Notes: generated from the letters alone by a model not told the origin. Counted from the stretch's first letter, positions 9,005 through 18,312 are shown. The stretch is DNA of 64,000 bases from Cognaticolwellia beringensis (GCF_002076895.1 NZ_CP020465.1:1736001-1800000), one strand, 5' to 3'. Program-made: numbers and translations.

Positions 9005-10747
9005 ATGAAACTAAAAAAATTAAGTATTGGCATATTAATGCTAAGCGGTTTATTCAGCACAACCAGTACATTTGCCAACCAAGCAAGTGAGCAATTTCAA
9101 CAACTGCTCGATGACCATTGGCAAAGCGCCAATAAAGAACAAATTTTCTTTCGAAAAGACCCTGACGCATTTCGATTGAATGGTAAGTTACCTGAAGTGT
9201 CACAAAAGGGTCGCGATCGTCGGTCAAAATACAATAATGAATTGTTAATGCGTGTTAACAGCATCAACGTGAACAAACTGACATCGGCTGATCAAGTTAC
9301 CTACCGTTTATTCAAATATGAACGTGAAGCGGAAGCGAAAAGTTATCAATTTCAAGATCACCTTTATCCGTTAACCTACTATGCTGGCTTTCATAGTTAT
9401 TTTGCCGGTGCTCCAGCCAACATGTCGTTCTTAACCGAACAAGACTATCGTGATTACCTCATTAGTTTGGCAGATTACCCTCGTTACAACCAAGAGCACA
9501 TTGTTGATCTTAAACAGGCCATTGCTCAAGGCCATACACATTACTGTGAGAGTTTTAAAAACTACGATAAATCAATTAGTAAGCATTTAGTTAGCCATGC
9601 TGAAGACAGTGTTTTTTACGCTCCTATGTTAAATATGCCAAAAGCGATATCACCCGAGCAGCAAGCGCAATATCGCCAGCAAGTAAAAACCTTGATTAAA
9701 GATACTGTAGTGCCTGAATACCAAGCCTTTTATGACTTTTTTACCCAAGAGTATATGACTAACTGTCGAACCACTGCTGGTATTAGTAGTGTGGAAGGCG
9801 GCGATGATTACTACCAATACCTAATCGAGTATTACACCACCACTAATTTATCAGCTGATGAAATTCATCAAACAGGTCTAGCTGAAGTTAAGCGTATTCG
9901 GCAGGAAATGCAGGAAATTATTAACGCCGTAGGCTTTAAGGGAGAGTTTAAAGACTTTATTGAGTTTTTGCGGACCGACGAGCAATTTTATACTACGAGT
10001 GCGATGGATATGATGGAGAAAGCGAGTTATATCACTCGTAAAATGGCAGCACAATTACCTCAGTGGTTTTCGGTATTACCCCGCTCAACTTTTGATATAA
10101 GACCGAGCCCAGACGGCGGTGCCTACTATGTTGCCTCTGATGGCAGTGGCACCACACCAGGGGTTTACTACCTAGAAACAAAAGGCTTAAAAAGCCAGCC
10201 GCTATACACCTTAGAGGCATTAACTTTTCATGAGGCTGAACCCGGTCATCATTTCCAAAGTGCTATTGCCCAAGAAGTTGATATGGCAGAATTTCGTAAA
10301 ACCTTATATCACTCGGCCTTTGGTGAAGGTTGGGGCTTATACTCTGAACGTTTAGCTAAAGAAATGGGCTTCTACCAAAGCCCATATAGTGACTTTGGCC
10401 GTTTAACCTATGAAGCGTGGCGTGCTTGTCGCTTAGTCGTTGACACTGGTATTCATTCTAAAGGTTGGACTCGCCAACAAGCGATTGACTATTTAGCTGA
10501 GAATACCGCTTTAAGCATGGCTGATGTGGTTGGCCAAATTGACCGATATATCACATGGCCAGCACAGGCCTTATCGTACAAAATTGGCGAGATTAAAATT
10601 CGTCAACTACGCGCTAAAGCGGAAAAAGCGCTTGGTCATAAGTTTGATATCAGAACGTTTCATCATCAAATGTTAAAAAATGGTAGCTTACCTATGGCAT
10701 TGCTTGAAGAGTTAACGATGGATTGGATTAAACAACAGCAGACATAA
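9005..10747 (+). CDS. secreted DUF885 family protein (putative metallopeptidase)
   Basis: This 580-residue protein has a signal peptide (MKLKKLSIGILMLSGLFSTT, cleavage near TFA-NQ) and a DUF885 body. The family's metal-site motif HEAEPGHHFQ is at about residue 409, followed by SAFGEGWGLYSERLAKEMG. DUF885 proteins are thought to be zinc-dependent peptidases of the cell envelope. The start at 9005 has AAGG upstream at good spacing; the open frame reaches 8801 but that part overlaps the divergent membrane gene. A terminator follows at 10781. Confidence 0.88.
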   Translation: MKLKKLSIGILMLSGLFSTTSTFANQASEQFQQLLDDHWQSANKEQIFFRKDPDAFRLNGKLPEVSQKGRDRRSKYNNELLMRVNSINVNKLTSADQVTYRLFKYEREAEAKSYQFQDHLYPLTYYAGFHSYFAGAPANMSFLTEQDYRDYLISLADYPRYNQEHIVDLKQAIAQGHTHYCESFKNYDKSISKHLVSHAEDSVFYAPMLNMPKAISPEQQAQYRQQVKTLIKDTVVPEYQAFYDFFTQEYMTNCRTTAGISSVEGGDDYYQYLIEYYTTTNLSADEIHQTGLAEVKRIRQEMQEIINAVGFKGEFKDFIEFLRTDEQFYTTSAMDMMEKASYITRKMAAQLPQWFSVLPRSTFDIRPSPDGGAYYVASDGSGTTPGVYYLETKGLKSQPLYTLEALTFHEAEPGHHFQSAIAQEVDMAEFRKTLYHSAFGEGWGLYSERLAKEMGFYQSPYSDFGRLTYEAWRACRLVVDTGIHSKGWTRQQAIDYLAENTALSMADVVGQIDRYITWPAQALSYKIGEIKIRQLRAKAEKALGHKFDIRTFHHQMLKNGSLPMALLEELTMDWIKQQQT

Positions 10748-10780
10748 TTAGACCCATTTTATTCATAAGTCTAAAAACTA

Positions 10781-10815
10781 AAAGAGAAGCCACATTAAGC
10801 GGTTTCTCTTTTTTT
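10781..10815 (+). terminator. rho-independent terminator of the DUF885 gene
   Basis: AAAGAGAAGCC (10781-10791) pairs with GGTTTCTCTTT (10801-10811), with one G-T wobble, and runs into a T-tract (10809-10815). Confidence 0.85.
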
Positions 10816-10956
10816 ATACCTTGTTTTTATCTGACTAAAAATGCTCAGCTAAGTCTCGCTATAAAATGACAAACCAATCAACATAGAACATACAGCGTAA
10901 ATTTCCTAGCAAAAGTCATTAAACCGAATGCCACTGGCTACTTTTCTTTAGGCAAT

Positions 10957-10983
10957 AAAAAACCCGGTATAAACCGGGTTTTT
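10957..10983. terminator. rho-independent terminator of rpmB-rpmG, bidirectional
   Basis: ACCCGG/CCGGGT stem with a six-base loop, flanked by A- and T-runs on both sides (10957-10983). It lies just past the rpmG stop on the minus strand. Confidence 0.88.
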
Positions 10984-11000
10984 AAATAAGCGTCTATCAA

Positions 11001-11156
11001 TTACTTGATTTTAGCTTCTTTATACATAACATGCTGACGAATGCGAGGATCAAACTTTTTGATCTCCATTTTTTCAGGCATAGTTTTTTTGTTCTTGTCT
11101 GTAGTGTAAAAATGGCCAGTGCCAGCACTAGAAACTAAACGAATTTTATCGCGCAT
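11001..11156 (-). CDS. rpmG: 50S ribosomal protein L33
   Basis: This 51-residue protein starts [19 protein letters not shown] and ends [17 protein letters not shown], the normal L33 length and sequence. It is a structural protein of the large subunit near the E site. The zinc-binding cysteines found in some L33 forms are absent, so this is the cysteine-free type, as in E. coli. It lies nine bases downstream of rpmB and the two form an operon ending in the terminator at 10957. Confidence 0.97.
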   Translation of the reverse strand: MRDKIRLVSSAGTGHFYTTDKNKKTMPEKMEIKKFDPRIRQHVMYKEAKIK

Positions 11157-11165
11157 TGCAATTCC

Positions 11166-11402
11166 TTAAACTTTTTCGCCACGGGCACGGATATCAGTTA
11201 AAACTGCATCAATACCTTTTTTATCGATAATACGCATTCCTTTCGGAGTTAAACGTAATTTAACGAAACTATTTTCACTCTCAACCCAAAAACGGTGAGT
11301 TTGAAGGTTAGGTAAAAAACGACGACGAGTCGCGTTTCTTGCGTGCGAACGGTTGTTTCCAACCATTGGCTTTTTGCCTGTTACTTGGCAAACTTTAGAC
11401 AT
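11166..11402 (-). CDS. rpmB: 50S ribosomal protein L28
   Basis: This 78-residue L28 has the typical [21 protein letters not shown] start and a C-terminus like E. coli L28. It is the first gene of rpmB-rpmG. In E. coli radC lies immediately upstream; here a ParA/RHH/PilZ cluster separates them. The leader holds a possible -10 (11483-11488) and a short CCCGAG/CTTGGG hairpin. Confidence 0.97.
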   Translation of the reverse strand: MSKVCQVTGKKPMVGNNRSHARNATRRRFLPNLQTHRFWVESENSFVKLRLTPKGMRIIDKKGIDAVLTDIRARGEKV

Positions 11403-11482
11403 AATGAGTACTCCAAAATTAATTTCAGGTCGTGCTGTATTTCCCCAAGACCGTCGCCTCGGGATCCTGAAAAAGGTGGCAT

Positions 11483-11488
11483 ATTATA
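11483..11488 (-). promoter_or_regulatory. candidate -10 box for rpmB-rpmG
   Basis: Perfect TATAAT on the minus strand 81 bases upstream of the rpmB start. No convincing -35 box is visible at 17 bases, so only the -10 is proposed. Confidence 0.45.
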
Positions 11489-11598
11489 GTGAAAGTGAAA
11501 AATGAATTCCAGTATTAATCACCTTAAAAGTGAATACTTTTGAAAACAACTAAAATTCAATAACTTAACTGTAAAAATTAACATAAATGTAGCATTTC

Positions 11599-11637
11599 AT
11601 GCAGTATTATCATCCTAGTCGTATAATAATACTGCAT
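11599..11637. repeat. perfect 12-bp inverted repeat after the RHH gene
   Basis: ATGCAGTATTAT (11599-11610) and ATAATACTGCAT (11626-11637) are perfect complements with a 15-base loop. The repeat begins three bases beyond the stop of the RHH gene. Without a U-run it could be a terminator or a binding site for the RHH protein. Confidence 0.55.
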
Positions 11638-11639
11638 TT

Positions 11640-12026
11640 TCAGCCTATTTTAGAGTCTAATAATTTTCGTAATTTTTCTTTTTGATCTTTATTACACAAT
11701 TCATCAATTAAAATACGAATAATATGTGACTTGGCTAAATGTGTATCAATAGCCAATTCTTGTAGTTGCTCTATTGCCGCTTCACTCAAAGTGAATGTTG
11801 CAGGACGGAAACGACGCCCCACTTCACTACCACTTTGTGTTTTTCGGGCAACGTGTTCCTTAGCGGCCAAAACAGCTTGCTGTAATGTCAATTCATCGTG
11901 TTCTCGACTGACTATTTTTGGTTGACCTTGAGCATAATTTTCAGCGTCGGCAATAAATTCATCAACCGTGAACTGTTTCTTTTTCTTGGGACCGTCCTTG
12001 GATTTTTTTAAATCACTTAAACTCAT
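11640..12026 (-). CDS. ParB-like partner protein with C-terminal ribbon-helix-helix
   Basis: This 128-residue protein has a lysine-rich, probably unstructured N-terminus (DLKKSKDGPKKKKQF). Its C-terminal domain (about residues 75-115: RFRPATFTLSEAAIEQLQEL ... SHIIRILIDEL) reads as a ribbon-helix-helix DNA-binding dimer domain. Its start overlaps the end of the ParA gene by 14 bases, so translation is coupled. Small basic proteins encoded directly after ParA ATPases are usually the ATPase activator or cargo adaptor. The cargo is unknown. A perfect inverted repeat follows the stop. Confidence 0.65.
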   Translation of the reverse strand: MSLSDLKKSKDGPKKKKQFTVDEFIADAENYAQGQPKIVSREHDELTLQQAVLAAKEHVARKTQSGSEVGRRFRPATFTLSEAAIEQLQELAIDTHLAKSHIIRILIDELCNKDQKEKLRKLLDSKIG

Positions 12027-12681
12027 GAGAATTGTCCGGTTTCATCGCTAATAGCTCTTCCGCTATTGCGATCATTTCTATCGCCGCTTTACTATCAGGT
12101 TCAATTTCCAGTACTGATGAACCCAGTTCTTCACTGTCATCATAAATATTACGGCTGTAAGTTACGGCATTTAAAACATTGATGCCGAATGAACTGCACA
12201 CTTCTTTAGCTTCTAAAATGCGGCCTGCTTGATTAGGTAGCGAAGGACATTGAGTGATAACAAATGACGCTAACATTTTAGGATTGACCATTTTACAGGT
12301 GCTGAGCATGTCTTCCATATGCGGTACTGTCTTTAAGTCACGACGCTTTGGCCTCAATGGAATAACCACATGATCGGCCACTGACATCGCCGCCCTTAGC
12401 GCTAAATTGTCTTGGCCGCCACAATCAACAACGACATAATCGTAATGTTGATTAAGACTTAATAAATCGTTGCGAATTTTGCCATATAGCTGAATACAGT
12501 TGATTGCTGGCAGTGACGGATCAGAATTTCTTGCTTGTATCCAATCAGACGTAGTGCGCTGTGGATCACAATCAACCATCAATACAATAGCTTTTTTCTC
12601 GCGGGCAAAATACACAGCTAAGTTCTGTGCTAGGCAGCTTTTACCGCTACCGCCTTTTTCCCCGCCTACTAAAATCATCAT
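12013..12681 (-). CDS. ParA/MinD-family ATPase
   Basis: This 222-residue P-loop ATPase has the deviant Walker A motif GGEKGGSGKSC at residues about 6-16, Walker A' VDCDPQRTTSDW and Walker B YVVVDCGGQD. ParA-type ATPases bind DNA as ATP dimers and position plasmids, chromosomes or protein complexes. It is too short for a plasmid ParA with an HTH domain, which points to the orphan, small-ParA group. The start is one of two adjacent ATGs (12681 or 12678) with AAGGA upstream. It is followed by the overlapping RHH gene and preceded by a PilZ gene on the same strand, all inserted between radC and rpmB. Confidence 0.88.
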   Translation of the reverse strand: MMILVGGEKGGSGKSCLAQNLAVYFAREKKAIVLMVDCDPQRTTSDWIQARNSDPSLPAINCIQLYGKIRNDLLSLNQHYDYVVVDCGGQDNLALRAAMSVADHVVIPLRPKRRDLKTVPHMEDMLSTCKMVNPKMLASFVITQCPSLPNQAGRILEAKEVCSSFGINVLNAVTYSRNIYDDSEELGSSVLEIEPDSKAAIEMIAIAEELLAMKPDNSHEFK

Positions 12682-12752
12682 TTTGGTAATTCCTTGTTTA
12701 CTACTTAAAATACAACAACCACTTCATTATAGTTCAATAATTAAGGGCTAGC

Positions 12753-13076
12753 TTAAGCAAGATCTGTCAGCTGCATTGCAACTTCAAACCAGCCATTGTC
12801 TTGTTTGATACAGCGGATAACTTTGCCATGCAATTTCTGGCTATTCGGGTTCGCTGCTTTAAATATAATCATTACTTGGGTATTTGCCGCTATTTCGCAA
12901 TCACAATCTACCTTCAAGCCACCACGAGAAAAATCTAAGCACACTATTTTCTTACGTTTTTCATCGCCATTGTCGTCAGTCCAGACAATATCAATTAATT
13001 CTTTTTCCATATCTAAACGGAAAGATCGCCGACGTTCGTTTTCTTCGCTATCTTGTATTTTGTCAATATCGCTCAT
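12753..13076 (-). CDS. PilZ domain protein (putative c-di-GMP receptor)
   Basis: This 107-residue protein carries both c-di-GMP-binding elements of PilZ domains: the arginine motif ERRRSFR at residues about 14-20 and DFSRGGLKV (D-x-S-x-x-G) near 48-56. The rest is a single PilZ barrel. Such proteins pass c-di-GMP levels to motility, pili or exopolysaccharide machinery. GGAG precedes the ATG. It lies upstream of the ParA gene (71-base gap), so the three genes may form an operon. Confidence 0.88.
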   Translation of the reverse strand: MSDIDKIQDSEENERRRSFRLDMEKELIDIVWTDDNGDEKRKKIVCLDFSRGGLKVDCDCEIAANTQVMIIFKAANPNSQKLHGKVIRCIKQDNGWFEVAMQLTDLA

Positions 13077-13108
13077 AGTGACTCCTTATTTACAACACTT
13101 ACGTTAAT

Positions 13109-13789
13109 TCATTGTTCAATCATTCGACCATGCTCAGCATACGAATAACAATGGCAACCCGCAACTATTATATGATCAAGTACTTTTATATCAATTAAAG
13201 CAAGTGCTTGCTCTAATCTACTGGTGATCTGATTATCAGCAATGCTGGGTTCAGCGATACCCGAAGGATGATTATGCGCCAGAATAACCGCTCCCGCTTG
13301 ATACTTTATTGCCGCCTCTACCACAATACGTGGATAAACCGCAGCCGCATTAATAGTGCCCTGAAAGAGTCGTTCAAACTTTATGACTTGATGCTGGGTA
13401 TTCAAAAATAGCACAGCAAATATTTCCCGAGTTTCATTACGCAACTCAGCTTTTAAGAAGTTTTGCGTACTGAGTGACGACGTTAACGACTGACCCATTT
13501 TCATTTGTTCAGCCAAGTAGCGTTTCGACATTTCTAAACATGCTTGTAATTGCACATACTTTGCTACCCCTAAGCCATGGTGCTGACAAAAGTCATTTAA
13601 TTCGGCTTGATATACTTGCGAAATACTGCCAAAACTTTTTAATAAATTTCTCGCTAGGTCTACTACGTGGCAACCTTTGACGCCGGTTCGTAAAAATATC
13701 GCCAGTAATTCAGCATCACTTAAACTTTTAGCGCCATGGTGTAATAACTTCTCTCTGGGTTTTTCGCAGTCCGGCCAGTCTTTTAACAT
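13109..13789 (-). CDS. radC: RadC family JAB/MPN protein
   Basis: This 226-residue protein has an N-terminal helix-hairpin-helix part (REKLLHHGAKSLSDAELLAI) and the JAMM metalloprotease-like site AHNHPSGIAEPSIAD near the C-terminus. E. coli RadC is 222 residues; its biochemical role is still unclear, despite the old DNA-repair name. I use the ATG at 13789 (MLKDWPDCEKPRE), with AAGGATG upstream; the frame extends to 13849 but with no RBS. It is divergent from coaBC, the usual arrangement. Confidence 0.93.
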   Translation of the reverse strand: MLKDWPDCEKPREKLLHHGAKSLSDAELLAIFLRTGVKGCHVVDLARNLLKSFGSISQVYQAELNDFCQHHGLGVAKYVQLQACLEMSKRYLAEQMKMGQSLTSSLSTQNFLKAELRNETREIFAVLFLNTQHQVIKFERLFQGTINAAAVYPRIVVEAAIKYQAGAVILAHNHPSGIAEPSIADNQITSRLEQALALIDIKVLDHIIVAGCHCYSYAEHGRMIEQ

Positions 13790-13873
13790 AAGTGCATCCT
13801 TGCAAAGTGATTTTAAAAAAAGAGTGAATAATGCTATCTTATCGCTCATTGTGGTTATTAAGATTAGCAGTTT

Positions 13874-15118
13874 ATGCAGATTCTTCAGGGTAAAAAAATT
13901 CTATTGGGTATAAGTGGCGGTATTGCCGCCTACAAAACGCCTGAGTTAGTGCGCCGATTAAAAGAAAAAGGTGCTGATGTTCGTGTTGTAATGACCGAGG
14001 GCGCAAAAGCTTTTATTACGCCATTAACCTTACAAGCGGTTTCTGCCAATGCAGTTTCTGACAGCTTATTAGATACTCAAGCAGAATTAGCTATGGGCCA
14101 TATTGAGTTGGCAAAATGGGCTGACTTTATTTTAATTGCGCCCGCAACAGCTGACGTTATTGCCAAAATAGCGGCAGGTATGGCTAATGACTTATTAACC
14201 ACGCTTTGTTTAGCAACAGCAGCGCCAATTGCCGTTGCACCGGCGATGAACCAACAAATGTGGCATAACCAAGCTACGCAAAACAACATTAAAACGTTAA
14301 CAAGTTGGCATTACAGCATATTTGGCCCAGGTGCTGGTGAGCAAGCCTGTGGTGATGTCGGTTTAGGTCGAATGTTAGACGTGCCTGAGTTAGTCGCTTT
14401 AACTTGCCAAGCTATTGAAAATATCAATACGCGTGTTATTACGTCAGCTGAGCAAAAACCTTTATCCGGGCAAAAGTGGTTAATTACTGCAGGACCAACA
14501 CGCGAAGCTATTGACCCTGTGCGTTATATTTCCAACCATAGTTCAGGAAAGATGGGGTTTGCCATTGCCAGTGCAGCGCAAAGTCTAGGCGCAGAAGTGA
14601 CTATAATTTCAGGACCGGTTAACTTAACCACACCACAAAATTGTCAAAAAATAGCCGTAACTAGTGCAGTAGAAATGCATCAACAAGCTTTAGCACATGC
14701 CCCTAAGTCTGATGTTTTTGTTGCCTGTGCTGCTGTAGCTGACTATCGTATTGACCATATCGCCAGTGAAAAAATAAAAAAATCTCAAGACACTATGCAG
14801 CTTAATCTTATCAAGAACCCAGATATAGTTGCTGATGTTGCAGCGCTTGAAAGCAAGCCCTTTACCGTCGGGTTTGCTGCTGAAACACAAGATGTTGAAC
14901 ATTATGCGAAGGGTAAATTAGCGCGTAAAAAACTTGATATGATCGCGGCAAACAACGTTGCTGAAATTGGCCAAGGATTTAATAGTGACGATAACGCGTT
15001 AACCGTGTTTACAGCCAACGATGAAAAAGTTTTGCCTTTGATGAGTAAAAGTGAACTTGCCAAACAATTAGTTCAACATATTCATCATACATTTCAAAGT
15101 ACGCGATTAAAAAAATAA
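13874..15118 (+). CDS. coaBC: bifunctional phosphopantothenoylcysteine decarboxylase / phosphopantothenate-cysteine ligase
   Basis: This 414-residue fusion has an N-terminal FMN-binding CoaC half ([43 protein letters not shown]). Its C-terminal CoaB half begins around [19 protein letters not shown] and contains the [10 protein letters not shown] segment. It catalyses steps two and three of CoA synthesis from pantothenate; coaD, which does step four, is also in this window. The ATG at 13874 is the only sensible start. In E. coli dut follows; here slmA follows directly. Confidence 0.96.
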   Translation: MQILQGKKILLGISGGIAAYKTPELVRRLKEKGADVRVVMTEGAKAFITPLTLQAVSANAVSDSLLDTQAELAMGHIELAKWADFILIAPATADVIAKIAAGMANDLLTTLCLATAAPIAVAPAMNQQMWHNQATQNNIKTLTSWHYSIFGPGAGEQACGDVGLGRMLDVPELVALTCQAIENINTRVITSAEQKPLSGQKWLITAGPTREAIDPVRYISNHSSGKMGFAIASAAQSLGAEVTIISGPVNLTTPQNCQKIAVTSAVEMHQQALAHAPKSDVFVACAAVADYRIDHIASEKIKKSQDTMQLNLIKNPDIVADVAALESKPFTVGFAAETQDVEHYAKGKLARKKLDMIAANNVAEIGQGFNSDDNALTVFTANDEKVLPLMSKSELAKQLVQHIHHTFQSTRLKK

Positions 15119-15192
15119 TTTAGAAACTGCTGATTTCATTGTTGAACATCAGCTAAGTAACGCTATACAATCACGCTAATCTTTTAGTCGCC

Positions 15193-15228
15193 ATAACAAT
15201 TGGAATAATTTATTACTCCAATTGTTAT
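15193..15228. terminator. long hairpin between coaBC and slmA
   Basis: The 12-base arms ATAACAATTGGA (15193-15204) and TCCAATTGTTAT (15217-15228) pair perfectly, and TAAT/ATTA in the loop extends the stem after one mismatch. There is no U-run, so it may attenuate or stabilise rather than terminate. Confidence 0.5.
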
Positions 15229-15266
15229 GATTGCTAAAAATATAATAAAAATAGAGAATCAGTTTT

Positions 15267-15851
15267 ATGCCGGCGACTCAAAAACCAAATCGCAAACAAC
15301 AAATTTTAGAATGTCTTGCGCATATGCTACAAACCAGTGCAGGGCAAAGGATCACAACAGCAAAGCTTGCCGCTGAAGTAGGCGTTTCCGAAGCGGCACT
15401 TTATCGCCACTTTCCGTCGAAAGCACGGATGTTTGAAGGCTTGATAGAATTTATTGAAGAATCAATTTTTTCTCGTGTAAACCTAATTTTAACCGATCAT
15501 AAAGAAGCGCTTATTCGTTGCCATCATATTTTGCACGTACTGCTGATTTTTGCTGAACGTAATCCAGGTATGTGCCGAATCCTTGCCGGTGATGCTTTAA
15601 TGGGAGAAAACGAGCGTTTACGTGCACGTGTTAATCAATTTTTTGAGAAACTTGAATCACAATTTAAGCAAGTTTTACGTGAACGAAAGCTCCGTGAAGG
15701 TAAAGGCTTTACTATTTCAGAGCTTGCTCTAGCCAATATTTTAATGGCCTATGCAGAAGGTAAAATTAATCAATATGTTCGCTCTGACTTCACCAAAAAA
15801 CCTAGCAGCGACTTTAATGAGCAATGGCAATTTTTAATGGCCGATAAATAA
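15267..15851 (+). CDS. slmA: nucleoid occlusion factor SlmA
   Basis: This 194-residue TetR-fold protein matches SlmA: an HTH around [20 protein letters not shown] and the FtsZ-interacting helical domain with [20 protein letters not shown]. SlmA binds specific chromosomal sites and blocks FtsZ ring formation over the nucleoid. Its position next to coaBC is as in E. coli, except that dut is missing between them. It is followed by pepD in the same direction. Confidence 0.95.
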   Translation: MPATQKPNRKQQILECLAHMLQTSAGQRITTAKLAAEVGVSEAALYRHFPSKARMFEGLIEFIEESIFSRVNLILTDHKEALIRCHHILHVLLIFAERNPGMCRILAGDALMGENERLRARVNQFFEKLESQFKQVLRERKLREGKGFTISELALANILMAYAEGKINQYVRSDFTKKPSSDFNEQWQFLMADK

Positions 15852-15909
15852 GACAGCCTCTTAATAAATTTCTTAAATCTACTTAAGCCCAAAATATAAA
15901 GGATCTGCA

Positions 15910-17382
15910 TTGAGCACGTTAGCAAAACTACAACCGCAAAAGTTATGGCAAATATTTGATAAAATTTGTAGCATTCCACACCCTTCTAAACACGAACAAA
16001 AAATCTCCTTGTGGATACAGTCTTGGGCAACAGAACTGGGGCTAAGTGTTAAAGAAGATGCTGTTGGCAACTTAATTATTAAGAAACCTGCTACTGCAAG
16101 CATGGAAAATAGAAAGGGCGTAATTCTACAAGCTCATATGGATATGGTACCGCAGAAAAATGCCAATACTGAGCATGACTTTCTTACCGACCCTATCAAA
16201 CCATATATTATTACCGAAGCTGATAGCGACTGGGTAACTGCTGAAGGCACTACGCTGGGTGCAGATAACGGCATTGGTTTATCTTCTGCGCTAGCGGTAT
16301 TAGCCAGTGATGATATTGCTCATGGTCCGCTAGAAGTCTTAGTGACCATTGACGAAGAAGCGGGCATGACCGGCGCTTTTGGCCTTCAATCTGGTTGGTT
16401 GGAAGGCGATTTACTGATCAATACTGACTCCGAGCAGGAAGGCGAAGTCTACATGGGTTGCGCTGGTGGTATTGATGGTGAAGCGACTTTTGCACTTACC
16501 TATGAAGAAGTTAATGATGATGTTGAATCATTTAACTTATCAATTTCAGGCCTAAAAGGCGGTCATTCAGGTGTAGATATTCATACCGGTCGCGCCAATG
16601 CTAATAAATTACTGGTGCGTTTTTTACTCGACGCCAGCAACGAATTAGGTTTACGCTTAACAGAGTTAAATGGCGGCAGTTTACGTAATGCTATACCGCG
16701 TGAAGCCGATGCTAGCTTTGTGATCAGTCGCTCAAAAATTGCGCCGTTAAAAGCCAAACTAGCTGAGTATTTAGCAACAGTGCGTCACTCTTTAGCTGCT
16801 ATTGAAACCGATATCGATATGCTTTTAATTTCGCCTGAAACTTTTGATGAATGTTGGACACTAGCAACCCAAAGCACCATTTTACGTGCGCTTAATGCCT
16901 GCCCTAACGGCGTTTTACGTATGAGTGATGACATTGAAGGCATAGTTGAAACCTCATTAAACCTAGGTGTTATGCGCAGTAAGGGTAATAAGTTTGTCGC
17001 GATGACCTTGATTCGTAGCTTGCATGACGATGGGCGCTTAGATGCGCAGACTATGGTGCAATCTGTGTTCGAACTCGCTGGCGCGAAGATTAAATTTTCT
17101 GGTGCTTATCCGGGTTGGAAACCTGATACTAGCTCAGCTTTAATGCAAACCGTGCGTGACACTTATCATTCATTATTTGATAAAGTGCCTGAAATTATGG
17201 TTATTCATGCCGGTCTTGAGTGTGGTTTGTTTAAAACCGCTTACCCAGATTGGGATATGGTGTCATTTGGACCAACCATCAAGTTTCCACATTCACCTGA
17301 TGAAAAAGTGCAAATAGCTACCGTTGAGCAATATTGGCAGTTATTACTCGCTGTATTAGCTAATATTCCAGAAAAGTCTTAA
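15910..17382 (+). CDS. pepD: aminoacyl-histidine dipeptidase (M20 family)
   Basis: This 490-residue protein matches PepD (E. coli 485). It has the metal-binding motifs AHMDMVPQKN, LGADNGIGLS and DEEAGMTGAFGL, then INTDSEQEGEVYMGCAGG and GLKGGHSGVDIHTGR. It cleaves Xaa-His dipeptides in the cytosol using two metal ions. Translation starts at a TTG at 15910 with AAAGGA seven bases upstream; no ATG is available near the N-terminus. It lies 58 bases after slmA. Confidence 0.94.
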   Translation: MSTLAKLQPQKLWQIFDKICSIPHPSKHEQKISLWIQSWATELGLSVKEDAVGNLIIKKPATASMENRKGVILQAHMDMVPQKNANTEHDFLTDPIKPYIITEADSDWVTAEGTTLGADNGIGLSSALAVLASDDIAHGPLEVLVTIDEEAGMTGAFGLQSGWLEGDLLINTDSEQEGEVYMGCAGGIDGEATFALTYEEVNDDVESFNLSISGLKGGHSGVDIHTGRANANKLLVRFLLDASNELGLRLTELNGGSLRNAIPREADASFVISRSKIAPLKAKLAEYLATVRHSLAAIETDIDMLLISPETFDECWTLATQSTILRALNACPNGVLRMSDDIEGIVETSLNLGVMRSKGNKFVAMTLIRSLHDDGRLDAQTMVQSVFELAGAKIKFSGAYPGWKPDTSSALMQTVRDTYHSLFDKVPEIMVIHAGLECGLFKTAYPDWDMVSFGPTIKFPHSPDEKVQIATVEQYWQLLLAVLANIPEKS

Positions 17383-17391
17383 ATAATAGAG

Positions 17392-17417
17392 TAGCGTGAT
17401 AAATCGATGTCACGCTA
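17392..17417 (+). terminator. hairpin after pepD
   Basis: TAGCGTGA (17392-17399) pairs with TCACGCTA (17410-17417), just past the pepD stop. It lacks a U-run, so termination is uncertain. Confidence 0.45.
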
Positions 17418-17493
17418 ATACAGCAATATTATTTTGGCTGAAATAGGCTATGATTAATATCAGTTTGAACATTTTTAAAAGTAAACGGGTATT

Positions 17494-17523
17494 ATTCTTA
17501 TTAGGCTAAAGTCTAATAAGAAT
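17494..17523. repeat. perfect 11-bp inverted repeat upstream of crbR
   Basis: ATTCTTATTAG (17494-17504) and CTAATAAGAAT (17513-17523) with an 8-base loop, 77 bases before crbR. It may be an operator or an RNA hairpin. Confidence 0.5.
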
Positions 17524-17562
17524 CTAATGCTGAACGAACTAGACTAGCATGGGATTTTTTTG

Positions 17563-17575
17563 GTCTAAATTAGAC
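17563..17575. promoter_or_regulatory. palindrome GTCTAA-A-TTAGAC upstream of crbR
   Basis: A perfect 6+1+6 palindrome 26 bases before the crbR start. Related AGTCTAAT and AGACTAG elements lie at 17510 and 17541, and TAGTCTAG occurs upstream of the DUF294 gene. It is a candidate site for a NarL-type regulator such as CrbR; this is inference only. Confidence 0.3.
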
Positions 17576-17600
17576 TTGGGTATTTTAAGGAAGCAATAAC

Positions 17601-18260
17601 ATGATTCAGCCAGAAAAAATTATAATAGCTGACGATCATCCATTATTTAGACAAGCATTATTGGGCACATTAAAGTTAAAATTAACCCAAACACAATGGT
17701 TGGAAGCACAAACTATCGCTGAGCTAGAGCAACACCTTAGAGATAATCCCGACAGCGATCTACTATTGCTCGATTTACATATCCCTGGTGCTCATGGCTT
17801 TAATACCCTAATACATGTACGTAATCATTTTCCTCAAATACCGGTTGTAGTAGTTTCTGCTCATGAAGATCACGAAACTATTCATAAATCGATGGGCTAC
17901 GGCGCTTCGGGCTTTATTCCGAAATCTACGCCCGTTGAAGATATTTATAGTGCTATTCAACAAGTATTGTTAGGTAATATTTGGACGCCAGCAGCTTATA
18001 ATGAATCCGCGCCTATGCAAGACAATAACGACATTGCTGAGCGCGTTGCTAGCTTAACTCAACAGCAATATCGAATTTTAATGATGTTTGCTCAAGGTAT
18101 GTTAAATAAGCAAATTGCTTATGATTTACATGTATCAGAAGCAACGATTAAAGCTCATGCCACCGCTATATTTCGTAAGCTAGATGTGCGCAATCGTACA
18201 CAAGCGGTTATCGTTATTGGTCAACTTGATCTTAGCGATATGCAATTACAAGACAGTTAA
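17601..18260 (+). CDS. crbR: LuxR/NarL-type response regulator (CrbR-like)
   Basis: This 219-residue protein has a receiver domain (acidic DDHP near residues 12-15, phospho-acceptor in LLLLDLHIPG near 58, lysine in FIPKS) and a C-terminal LuxR HTH (LTQQQYRILMMFAQGMLNKQIAYDL). It converges on a hybrid kinase fused to a sodium:solute symporter and lies in a locus with an acetate-type symporter. That is the arrangement of CrbS/CrbR, which activates acetyl-CoA synthetase (the acetate switch) in Vibrio and Pseudomonas. acs itself is not in this window. Confidence 0.85.
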   Translation: MIQPEKIIIADDHPLFRQALLGTLKLKLTQTQWLEAQTIAELEQHLRDNPDSDLLLLDLHIPGAHGFNTLIHVRNHFPQIPVVVVSAHEDHETIHKSMGYGASGFIPKSTPVEDIYSAIQQVLLGNIWTPAAYNESAPMQDNNDIAERVASLTQQQYRILMMFAQGMLNKQIAYDLHVSEATIKAHATAIFRKLDVRNRTQAVIVIGQLDLSDMQLQDS

Positions 18261-18312
18261 TACTCGTCTTCATCAAATAATTCAGCAATAAACAGAGTTA
18301 GCCAATTAATTG

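Noticed and set aside
11403..11470. ribosomal-protein leader riboregulator upstream of rpmB
   Set aside because: Only a short CCCGAG/CTTGGG hairpin is visible; there is no known leader motif I can match.
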